Shown here piece by piece: positions 35,574-43,351 of a stretch of DNA of 64,000 nt (position 1 is its first letter; the number at the start of each line of letters is the position of its first letter). The stretch covers positions 1 to 64,000 of the forward strand of contig CAWBFN010000002.1 of the NCBI GenBank assembly GCA_963788125.1, in the 5' to 3' direction. The notes beneath the pieces were generated by a model, which ran no database searches, had not been told where the DNA came from, and saw only the letters and a program-made list of their open reading frames with translations. The position numbers were made by a program, and so were the translations under genes. This DNA is from Bog-473 sp963788125. GTDB lineage: Bacteria > Actinomycetota > Acidimicrobiia > Acidimicrobiales > RAAP-2.

Positions 35574-36431
35574 TCAGCACGTCGCCCGCTCCGCCGCCCG
35601 CACCGCGTTGCGCAAGAGCATGGCCCGGGTCATCGGGCCCACGCCGCCCAGCCGCGGCGTGATCCATCCGGCCACCTCGGCCACGTCCTCGTGGACGTCG
35701 GACAGCAGCTTCCTCCCCTGCCAGCTGGTACCGGCCCCGACCACGGCGGCGCCGGGCTTGACCATGTCGGGGGTGACCAGACCGGCCCGCCCGGCCGCCG
35801 CCACCACCACGTCGCCGGTGCGCACGATGGAGGCCATGTCGTCCACGCCGGTGTGCACCACGGTCACCGCGGCGTTGCAGCCGGGCCGCTTGGCGGCCAG
35901 CAGGAGCGAGAGGGGGCGGCCGATGGTCAGTCCCCGCCCGATGATCACCACATGGCGACCTTCCACCGGAACAGCGTAGGCCACCAGGAGCTCCACGATG
36001 CCCGCAGGGGTGCACGGCAGGGGTCCCGGGGCCCCCATGACCAGCCGGCCGAGGTTCACCGGGTGCAGGCCATCCACGTCCTTCGCCGGATCCACTGACA
36101 GCAGGGTGCGCTCCTCGTCGAGGCCCTCGGGGAGGGGCAGCTGGACCAGGTAGGCGTTGACCGCCGGGTCGGCGTTGAAACGGCGGATCACCTCTTCCAC
36201 CTCGGCCTGCGTCGCCGAACCGGGAAGGTGCTCCCCCACCGAGACCATGCCCACCTCGGCACAGTCGGCGTGCTTCATGGCCACATAGCGCTCGCTGGGC
36301 CCGTCGTCACCGACCAGCACCGTCCCGAGGCCGACCCTGACCCCCTCATGGGCCAGACGGGCCACCCGGTCGGCCACCTCGGCCCGCACCCGGGCGGCGA
36401 CCGCTTCGCCGTCGAGCAGGAGGGCGCCCAT
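35574..36431 (-). CDS. folD: Bifunctional methylene-THF dehydrogenase/cyclohydrolase
   Basis: The 285-residue FolD has the catalytic Lys in S-E-R-Y-V-A-M-K-H-A-D, V-Q-L-P-L-P-E-G, D-V-D-G-L-H-P-V-N-L-G and P-C-T-P-A-G-I. The NADP loop reads G-R-G-L-T-I-G-R-P, with Gly where most FolD proteins have Ser. It interconverts methylene-THF and 10-formyl-THF, the formyl donor used by the PurN-PurH protein encoded just upstream. ATG 36431 shares one base with the purH stop (TGATG). Confidence 0.93.
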   Translation of the reverse strand: MGALLLDGEAVAARVRAEVADRVARLAHEGVRVGLGTVLVGDDGPSERYVAMKHADCAEVGMVSVGEHLPGSATQAEVEEVIRRFNADPAVNAYLVQLPLPEGLDEERTLLSVDPAKDVDGLHPVNLGRLVMGAPGPLPCTPAGIVELLVAYAVPVEGRHVVIIGRGLTIGRPLSLLLAAKRPGCNAAVTVVHTGVDDMASIVRTGDVVVAAAGRAGLVTPDMVKPGAAVVGAGTSWQGRKLLSDVHEDVAEVAGWITPRLGGVGPMTRAMLLRNAVRAAERATC

Positions 36432-38614
36432 CAGTGGCGGAAGTGCCGCTCGCCGGTGACCACCATGGCGAGCCCGGCCTCGTCGGCCGCGGCGATCACC
36501 TCGGGGTCCCGCACCGATCCGCCCGGCTGCACCACCGCCGAGACCCCCGCGGCGGCCAGGACCAGCAGCCCGTCGGGGAACGGGAAGAAGGCGTCGCTCG
36601 CCCCGGCACCCCCCTTGGCCCGTTCCCCGGCCTTGCGCACGGCGATCTCCGCCGCCACCACCCGTGACTGCTGGCCGGCCCCGACCCCCACCGCCTGCCC
36701 GTCGTTGACGACGGCGATGGCATTGGACGTGGTGCGGCCGCACACCCGCCAGGCCAGGACCAGGTCGGACCACTCCTCGTCGGTCGGTCGGCGGGATGTC
36801 ACCACCCCCCAGGCGGTGGGCGGCGAGGCGAACTTGTCGATCTCCTGCACCAGCACGCCGGCGCCCAGGCTGCGCAGTTGGCGCAGGGCCCGTTCGGGGG
36901 CCGGGCCCGAGAGGATGCGGGTGGCCTTGCGGCGGGTGGTCAAGGTCTCGAGCGCCCCGGGCTCGTAGGAGGCGGCGATGATCACGTCGGCCTGCGGACC
37001 GGCGGCGATGGCATCGGCCAGCTCCCGGCTCACCGCGCCCCCGACGGCGACCACCCCGCCGAAGGCAGACTGGACGTCGCACTCGAGGGCCCGCTCGTAG
37101 GCGGTAACCAGATCAGCGGCGACCGCGGCGCCGCAGGGGTTGGCGTGCTTGATGATCGCCACCGCCGGCAGCCCGGCATCGCCGGACAGCTCGTGGACCA
37201 GCCGCCAGGCGGCGTCCCCGTCGAATAGGTTGAGGTACGAGAGCTCCTTTCCGCCGTGCTGCTGCGCGTCGTCCCACCAGCTCGCCGTGCCCGCCGTGCG
37301 GTAGCGCGCCCCGCGCTGGTGCGGGTTCTCGCCGTAGCGGAGCACGCCGGCCCGCTCCAAGGTGAGATGCAGCGTCGGGGGCAGCACGGACGCCTGCGCA
37401 TCGTCGACGAGGTCAGCGCCGGCGAGCGCGCCGGCACCGCCCGCGTCGAACCAGGCCACGATGGCGGCGTCGTAGGCCGCGGTGTGGGCGAAGGCGGCAC
37501 GCGCAAGACGGCGCCGCGTGGTCGCCGACAGCGAGCCGGAGCGGCGGAGCTCCTCGAGCACGACCGGGTAGTCCGCCGGGGAGGTGACGATCCCCACGTG
37601 GGCATGGTTCTTCGCCGCGCCGCGCACCATGGCCGGGCCCCCGACGTCGATCAGCTCAATGGAGGGATCGGCGGAGAAGGGGTAGAGGTTGGTCACCACC
37701 AGGTCGATGGCCTGAATCCCGTTGGCCTCCAGGTCGGCCAGATGGCCCGGCACGTCGCGGTCGGCCAGTATCCCGCCGTGGATCTTGGGGTGCAGGGTCT
37801 TGACCCGGCCTCCCAGCATCTCGGGGGAGCCGGTGACCTCGGCCACCTGGACGTGGGCGATGCCGGCAGCGGCCAGGGCGGCCGACGTGTTGCCACTGGC
37901 CACCAGGTCCCACCCCAGGTCGGTCAGTCCCCGGGCCAGCTCGACCAGCCCCTCCTTGTCGTAGACCGATAGCAACGCCCTCATTGTGCTCCTCACTGTC
38001 GATGCGCGCCGCGGCGCGGCTGGTTCGATCGCCCGTCCGGCTTCCAGCTCCCCGAGCGCCCAGGCCAGCGTGGCCGGGTACAGCGCACGTTCGGCCACCT
38101 TGATCCGTTCGTGGAGCGACTCCTCGGTGTCGCCCGGATGCACGGGGACCACCTGCTGGGCGAGGATCGGCCCGGCGTCCATTTCGAGCGTGGCCAGGTG
38201 GACGGTGCAGCCGGTCTCGGTCACGCCAGCGGCCAGGGCGTCGCGCACCCCGTGCCAGCCGGGGAAGGCGGGGAGCAGCGCCGGATGGGTGTTCAAGACC
38301 CGGTCGGGAAAGGCGCTGTGCACGGCCTGGGTCATGACCGTGCCGAAGCCCGCCATGGCCACCAGATCCACCCGGTGGGCCAGAAGCCTGGCCGTGACCG
38401 CTTCGGTGTACGCCGCCCGATCGAAGTCGGGCCCGAACCCGCCGTAGGCCCGCCGGTCGACGAGCTCGTCGGCCGCCCCCTGCGCACGGGCCAGCGCCAG
38501 CGCGGCACAGGGACGGTCCGAGACGACCGCGGTGACCGGGAGACCGGCGTCGAACATGGCCTGCAGGATCGTCCCGCTCCCCGAGACGAGGACACCAACG
38601 CGCACGCCGGTCAC
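36431..38614 (-). CDS. purH: Fused GAR transformylase and AICAR transformylase/IMP cyclohydrolase
   Basis: One open frame of 727 codons encodes PurN (residues about 1-205: V-L-V-S-G-S-G-T-I-L-Q-A, N-T-H-P-A-L-L-P-A-F-P-G with catalytic Asn-His, E-T-G-C-T-V-H) and then PurH (from about 211: L-L-S-V-Y-D-K-E-G-L, G-G-R-V-K-T-L-H-P-K-I-H-G, I-K-H-A-N-P-C-G and P-F-P-D-G near the end). These are three purine-synthesis activities using 10-formyl-THF. Internal ATG 37984 has GAGGAG five bases upstream, so PurH can also be made alone. An out-of-frame TGA lies just before that ATG, where a separate purN would be expected to stop. FolD, the formyl-donor enzyme, follows. Confidence 0.9.
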   Translation of the reverse strand: MTGVRVGVLVSGSGTILQAMFDAGLPVTAVVSDRPCAALALARAQGAADELVDRRAYGGFGPDFDRAAYTEAVTARLLAHRVDLVAMAGFGTVMTQAVHSAFPDRVLNTHPALLPAFPGWHGVRDALAAGVTETGCTVHLATLEMDAGPILAQQVVPVHPGDTEESLHERIKVAERALYPATLAWALGELEAGRAIEPAAPRRASTVRSTMRALLSVYDKEGLVELARGLTDLGWDLVASGNTSAALAAAGIAHVQVAEVTGSPEMLGGRVKTLHPKIHGGILADRDVPGHLADLEANGIQAIDLVVTNLYPFSADPSIELIDVGGPAMVRGAAKNHAHVGIVTSPADYPVVLEELRRSGSLSATTRRRLARAAFAHTAAYDAAIVAWFDAGGAGALAGADLVDDAQASVLPPTLHLTLERAGVLRYGENPHQRGARYRTAGTASWWDDAQQHGGKELSYLNLFDGDAAWRLVHELSGDAGLPAVAIIKHANPCGAAVAADLVTAYERALECDVQSAFGGVVAVGGAVSRELADAIAAGPQADVIIAASYEPGALETLTTRRKATRILSGPAPERALRQLRSLGAGVLVQEIDKFASPPTAWGVVTSRRPTDEEWSDLVLAWRVCGRTTSNAIAVVNDGQAVGVGAGQQSRVVAAEIAVRKAGERAKGGAGASDAFFPFPDGLLVLAAAGVSAVVQPGGSVRDPEVIAAADEAGLAMVVTGERHFRH

Positions 38615-38720
38615 GCTAGTGCCCCGCGACGACCGTCCGATCGGGCGTTTCGAGGGACGCGCGCCTGGCGTTGCGCGACGTCGGGGAGCGTGTGGGGAGC
38701 TCCGAGTCCTTACATGAGTG

Positions 38721-39440
38721 TCAGGCCGGCGAGCCGAAGAACCCGGCGTCGCCGTAGGTGAAGATCCCGCCGTCGGAGGCCACCAACCAGTAGCCCCCTC
38801 CGTCGGGGGTGGCCGCCATGCCGACCACCGGGGCGTTGAGGGTCAGCGCCCCGGCCGAGCCGAAGAACCCGGCGTCGCCGAAGGTGAAGATCCCGCCGTC
38901 CGAGGCCACCAACCAGTAGCCCCGGCCGCCGGGGGCGGCCGCCATGCCCACGATGGGCCGGTTGAGCCGGATGGCCCCGGTGGAGCCGTGGAAGGTGGCG
39001 TCGCCAAACGTGAAGATCCCGCCGTCGGAGGCCACCAACCAGTAGCCCCGGCCGTCGGGGGTGGCCGCCATGCCGACCACCGGGCGGTTCAAGCGCATGG
39101 CACCGGTCGAACCGTAGAAGGTGGCGTCGCCGAAGGTGAAGATCCCGCCGTCGGAGGCCACCAACCAGTAGCCCCCGCCGTCGGGGGTGGCCACCATGCC
39201 CACGATGGGCCGGTTGAGCCGGATGGCGCCGGTCGAGCCGCGGAAGTAGGCGTCGCCGTAGGTGAAGATCCCGCCGTCGGAGGCCACCAACCAGTAGCCG
39301 CCGCCGTCGGGGGTGGCCGCCATGCCCACGATGGGGGCGTTGAGGCGCAGGGCCCCGGCCGAGCCGGCGAACCCCGCGTCGCCGTAGGTGAAGATGCCGC
39401 CGTCGGCGGCCGAGAGCCAGTAGCCCCGGCCGCTCGGCGT
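38721..39440 (-). repeat. 126-bp coding repeat array, five full units and one partial
   Basis: The 3' third of the GH43-like gene repeats every 126 bases, for example the anchor GAGGCCACCAACCAGTAGCC recurs 126 bases apart from 38776. Units are about 85-95 percent alike at the DNA level, so they have been kept similar by recent duplication or conversion. Each codes 42 residues. Confidence 0.9.
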
Positions 39441-40544
39441 GCCGGTCACCCCCACCGCCGGGGCGTTGATGCCGCCCGACAGGCCGGTGCCGATGGTGAT
39501 GGGGACGACGAACAGTCGGCGGACGCCACCGCAGGAGTAGTCAGTGCACCCGGCCGACCAGGCGTCGTAGTCGAGCCAGAGGTGACCCGACGCGTCGGCG
39601 AACCACGAGCCCCCGCCCGGACCGGCCACCATGCCGTAGGACGACAGGATGGGGTCGGGGTCGGTCTGGGTGCACGGGCTGGTGGGCGAGGCGCAGACGG
39701 CGTAGCCCTGCGCGTAGCTCGAGGACGTGTAGATGCCCCCGCTGAACAGCAGGTAGAACTGACCGCCGACGGCGAGCATGGAGGGGTCTTCGACCGTGGA
39801 CTCCCACGGGTAGGCCACCGTGTCGTTGTCGAAGATCTGCGTCGGGGAGGTGCCGGCCAGGAAGCCGGTCCCGGTGCTGTTGAGCTCCTCGGTCCAGATG
39901 CGGGCCGGCTGCGCGGAGCCGCCGTCGTTGGACTTCCACACCAACCACGGCGAGTGGTCGGCCGGATCGATGAACGGGCTCGGGTCGATCGCCCCGCCCA
40001 GGGCGCTCTGGCACAGCAAAGGGCCGCTGGAGTTGTCGGTGAAGGCCGCGTCCGTCGGGCTGATGCCGGCCGCAGTGGCCACCGACAGGCAGTCGTAGCC
40101 GGTGTCGCTGGCGTGACCCGCCTGGGCGGCGTCGTAGAACATCACCCAGTGGTTGTCGAACGAGAAGACGCCCGGTGAGGTCTGGGTGTTGACCGCCTCC
40201 CAGGCCGGCACGGTGGGCAGCGCGGACGATCCGTAGTTCGTGCCCGTGTAGCTCCGCCAACCCGCCTGGGGATTGTCCGGGGACGTGTCGACCAGGGCCT
40301 GCAGGTGGTTGCCGAGCGCCGTGCCGGTGGTGAAGGCGTAGTACGTGCCGGCGGACTCGACCACATCGGGATCCCCGGCGTCACCGGCGAACGCCGGCGT
40401 CGCCGGCAGGGCGGACCCGAACGCGACGGCCGAGTGCGGCTGCAGCGCACCCGCGGTGAGGTCTCCACCACCCTCGGAGGTCAGCCCGGAGGCCAGCAGC
40501 ACGGCGGTGGCCACCACGGCCAGCACGGCGGGGATCGGGCGCAT
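38721..40544 (-). CDS. Secreted GH43-like protein with C-terminal 42-residue repeats
   Basis: ATG 40544 gives a 607-residue protein with a signal peptide (M-R-P-I-P-A-V-L-A-V-V-A and on). Residues about 45-345 resemble five-bladed propeller glycosidases of family 43: A-G-D-P-D-V-V, F-D-N-H-W-V-M-F-Y-D-A, I-D-P-S-P-F-I-D and the T-V-E-D-P-S-M-L element carry the expected acidic residues. The C-terminal 240 residues are five full and one partial 42-residue repeats, each with G-Y-W-L-V-A-S-D-G-G-I-F-T-F-G-D-A. These repeats are common on secreted proteins of Acidimicrobiia-like organisms and probably bind wall or carbohydrate. It is a single-gene unit. Confidence 0.8.
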   Translation of the reverse strand: MRPIPAVLAVVATAVLLASGLTSEGGGDLTAGALQPHSAVAFGSALPATPAFAGDAGDPDVVESAGTYYAFTTGTALGNHLQALVDTSPDNPQAGWRSYTGTNYGSSALPTVPAWEAVNTQTSPGVFSFDNHWVMFYDAAQAGHASDTGYDCLSVATAAGISPTDAAFTDNSSGPLLCQSALGGAIDPSPFIDPADHSPWLVWKSNDGGSAQPARIWTEELNSTGTGFLAGTSPTQIFDNDTVAYPWESTVEDPSMLAVGGQFYLLFSGGIYTSSSYAQGYAVCASPTSPCTQTDPDPILSSYGMVAGPGGGSWFADASGHLWLDYDAWSAGCTDYSCGGVRRLFVVPITIGTGLSGGINAPAVGVTGTPSGRGYWLSAADGGIFTYGDAGFAGSAGALRLNAPIVGMAATPDGGGYWLVASDGGIFTYGDAYFRGSTGAIRLNRPIVGMVATPDGGGYWLVASDGGIFTFGDATFYGSTGAMRLNRPVVGMAATPDGRGYWLVASDGGIFTFGDATFHGSTGAIRLNRPIVGMAAAPGGRGYWLVASDGGIFTFGDAGFFGSAGALTLNAPVVGMAATPDGGGYWLVASDGGIFTYGDAGFFGSPA

Positions 40545-40724
40545 CCGTACCAGACTCCCCCGCCAATCGTCTCCGGGCCATCGACGCCGGCCCAACAGCA
40601 ACCCAATTCCCCGAGCGCGGCCGGCGCCCCGGGCACGAGGTCGGCACACCCCCGACCGACCGGCGGGTGCCCCGGCCTCAGCCGGGGCGACCGGAGCGTT
40701 CTCGGGGGATGTCTCGAAGGACGG

Positions 40725-41615
40725 TCAGGGCAGGGCGCGGACGATGGCCACCATCTTCTCGCCGCACTCGGTCGGGTTCTGGGTCACGAACACACCGGCC
40801 GCCGACAGCGCCTCCATCTTGGCCTGGGCCGTCCCCTGCGAGCCCGAGATGATGGCGCCGGCGTGCCCCATCTTGCGACCGGGTGGCGCCGTCACCCCGG
40901 CCACGTAGGCCGCCACGGGCTTGGTCACGGAGCTGGCGATGAACTCGGCGGCGCGCTCCTCCTCGGAGCCACCGATCTCTCCGATCATCATGACGGCCCG
41001 GGTCTCCGGGTCGGCTTCGAACGCGGCCAGGCAGTCGATGAAGTTGGTGCCGGGCACCGGGTCGCCACCGATGCCCACGCAGGTGGTCTGACCGATGCCC
41101 TGCTGCGAGAGCTCGTGCAGGGCCTGATAGGTCAGCGTCCCGGAGCGGCTGACGATGCCGACCGGTCCCCCGGCCAGGGCGATGTCACCCGAGGTGATCC
41201 CGATGTTGCACTTCCCCGGCGAGATGATCCCCGGGCAGTTCGGACCGAGGAGACGGGTGGCCGGGAAGTCCCGCACGAGCCGGTTGTAGGCCAACGCCTC
41301 GTCCTGGGCCGGAATGCCCTCGGTGATGCACACGATGAAAGAGATGCCGGCCTCGGCCGCCTCCACGATGGCGTCGGCCGCCCCCCGCGGGGGCACCGAG
41401 ATGAAGGACGCCGTGGCCCCTGTCTCCTTGACCGCTTCGGCCACCGAGGAGTACACGTCGATCCCCTCGATCACCTCCCCGCCGCGCTTGGGGTTGGTCC
41501 CCCCCACCACCTTGGTGCCGTAGGCCTTGTTCCGCAGGCCGTGGAACAGGCCCTGGCTGGTCGGGCTGATGCCCTGGATCACGACCTTGGTCGTCTCGTC
41601 TACGAAGATGCTCAC
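40725..41615 (-). CDS. sucD: Succinyl-CoA synthetase alpha subunit
   Basis: The 296-residue product has the CoA-binding fold (V-I-Q-G-I-S-P-T-S-Q-G), L-L-G-P-N-C-P-G-I-I, V-S-R-S-G-T-L-T-Y and the phospho-histidine site R-K-M-G-H-A-G-A-I. The usual T-G region G-I-T-G-x-Q-G is altered to G-I-S-P-T-S-Q-G. With SucC it makes ATP or GTP from succinyl-CoA. It starts 26 bases after the sucC stop and is cotranscribed. Confidence 0.94.
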   Translation of the reverse strand: MSIFVDETTKVVIQGISPTSQGLFHGLRNKAYGTKVVGGTNPKRGGEVIEGIDVYSSVAEAVKETGATASFISVPPRGAADAIVEAAEAGISFIVCITEGIPAQDEALAYNRLVRDFPATRLLGPNCPGIISPGKCNIGITSGDIALAGGPVGIVSRSGTLTYQALHELSQQGIGQTTCVGIGGDPVPGTNFIDCLAAFEADPETRAVMMIGEIGGSEEERAAEFIASSVTKPVAAYVAGVTAPPGRKMGHAGAIISGSQGTAQAKMEALSAAGVFVTQNPTECGEKMVAIVRALP

Positions 41616-41641
41616 GTTGGTTTCCTCTGTTCCCTTGCGCC

Positions 41642-42784
41642 CTAGGCCTTGGCCAGCGCGACGGCGTGGCGGGCGGCCTCGAGCATGGTGGGCTCGCTGA
41701 TCAACCGGTCGGACAGGTGGTCGTTCAGGAGGGCGCGGCCCTCCACGGCATTCGTGCCGTCGAGGCGCATGACCACCGGGGAGCTCAGTCGCACGCGGCT
41801 CGTCGCCTCGATGATCCCCTTGGCCACCTCGTCGACCCTCGTGATGCCACCGAAGATGTTGACGAAGATGGAGCGCACGGCCGGATCGGCGTTGATCACC
41901 TCCAGTGCGGCAGCCATGACATCGGCGTTGGCCCCGCCCCCGATGTCGAGGAAGTTGGCCGCTTCACCGCCGACCTGGGTCACCACGTCGAGCGTGCTCA
42001 TGGCCAGCCCGGCGCCGTTGGCGATGATGCCCACCGAGCCGGACAGCCCGATGTAGTTGAGCCCCCTCTCCTTGGCCATCTTCTCCCGTGCGTCGGTGTC
42101 GGCGTCGTCCTCGTACTCCTCCCACTCGGGGTGGCGGTAGGAGGCGTTCTCGTCCAGGGTGACCTTGGCGTCGAGGGCGTGCACCTTGCCCTCGGGCGTG
42201 AGGATCAGAGGGTTGATCTCGGCCAGGTCGCAGTCGCCCTCGACGTAGCAGTGGTAGAGCCGGACCAGCAGCGTGGCCGCCTGCTGGCGCGCCTCGGGGT
42301 CGAGTCCGGCCCGGTCCACCCACTCGCGGGCCGTCGCCTCGTCGAGGCCGTCGAGGGGATTGATATGCAGCATGGCGATGGCGTCGGGATTGGTGACCGC
42401 CACCTCTTCGATCTCCACGCCGCCCTCGGCCGAGAGCATGCCGAGGTGCAGCTTGTTGGGGCGATCCAACGTGAAACTGGCGTAGTACTCCCTTTCGATG
42501 TCCGACGCGTGCTCCACCCACAGGCGTTTGACCACGTGGCCCTTGATGTCGAGCCCGAGGATGTTGCCGGCGTGGAACCGGGCCTCGTCCGCGTCGGCGG
42601 CCAGCTTGACGCCGCCGGCCTTGCCCCGGCCTCCCACCTTCACCTGTGCCTTTATGACGACGGGGTAGCCGGCGGCGTCGGCCTGGGCGACCGCCCCGTC
42701 CACCGTGTCCGCCACCCCGCCGGGTGAGGTGGGGATGCCGAACCGGGCGAAGTACTGCTTGCCCTGGTACTCGTAAAGATCCAC
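41642..42784 (-). CDS. sucC: Succinyl-CoA synthetase beta subunit
   Basis: The 380-residue ATP-grasp subunit starts at GTG 42784 (V-D-L-Y-E-Y-Q-G-K-Q-Y-F-A), behind an AAGGAGAAGG site. It has I-K-A-Q-V-K-V-G-G-R-G-K-A-G-G-V, E-I-N-P-L-I-L-T and the carboxylate-binding end N-I-F-G-G-I-T-R, all family hallmarks. Its length is standard. An 18-bp tandem repeat lies in its leader (42803-42856). The B12-binding mutase subunit gene just upstream would feed succinyl-CoA into this step. Confidence 0.94.
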   Translation of the reverse strand: MDLYEYQGKQYFARFGIPTSPGGVADTVDGAVAQADAAGYPVVIKAQVKVGGRGKAGGVKLAADADEARFHAGNILGLDIKGHVVKRLWVEHASDIEREYYASFTLDRPNKLHLGMLSAEGGVEIEEVAVTNPDAIAMLHINPLDGLDEATAREWVDRAGLDPEARQQAATLLVRLYHCYVEGDCDLAEINPLILTPEGKVHALDAKVTLDENASYRHPEWEEYEDDADTDAREKMAKERGLNYIGLSGSVGIIANGAGLAMSTLDVVTQVGGEAANFLDIGGGANADVMAAALEVINADPAVRSIFVNIFGGITRVDEVAKGIIEATSRVRLSSPVVMRLDGTNAVEGRALLNDHLSDRLISEPTMLEAARHAVALAKA

Positions 42785-42802
42785 TGCGGTGCCTTCTCCT
42801 TG

Positions 42803-42856
42803 TTGTCGTGTCGCTCGGGGTTGTCGTGTCGCTCGGGGTTGTCGTGTCGCTCGGGT
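42803..42856. repeat. Three tandem 18-bp units in the sucC leader
   Basis: TTGTCGTGTCGCTCGGGG occurs at 42803-42820, 42821-42838 and, with a last-base change, 42839-42856. The array begins 19 bases upstream of the sucC start codon, next to its ribosome site. Between this and the stop of the B12-binding gene only 31 bases remain, so the repeats lie in the likely 5' untranslated region. Confidence 0.85.
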
Positions 42857-42887
42857 CTCGGGAAACGTTCGGGGTGGTGCCGGTGCC

Positions 42888-43304
<417 letters not shown>

Positions 43305-43351
43305 GAAAGCACCGATGATACGGACGCCCCCGCGGAGACGCCAGATGGGGT

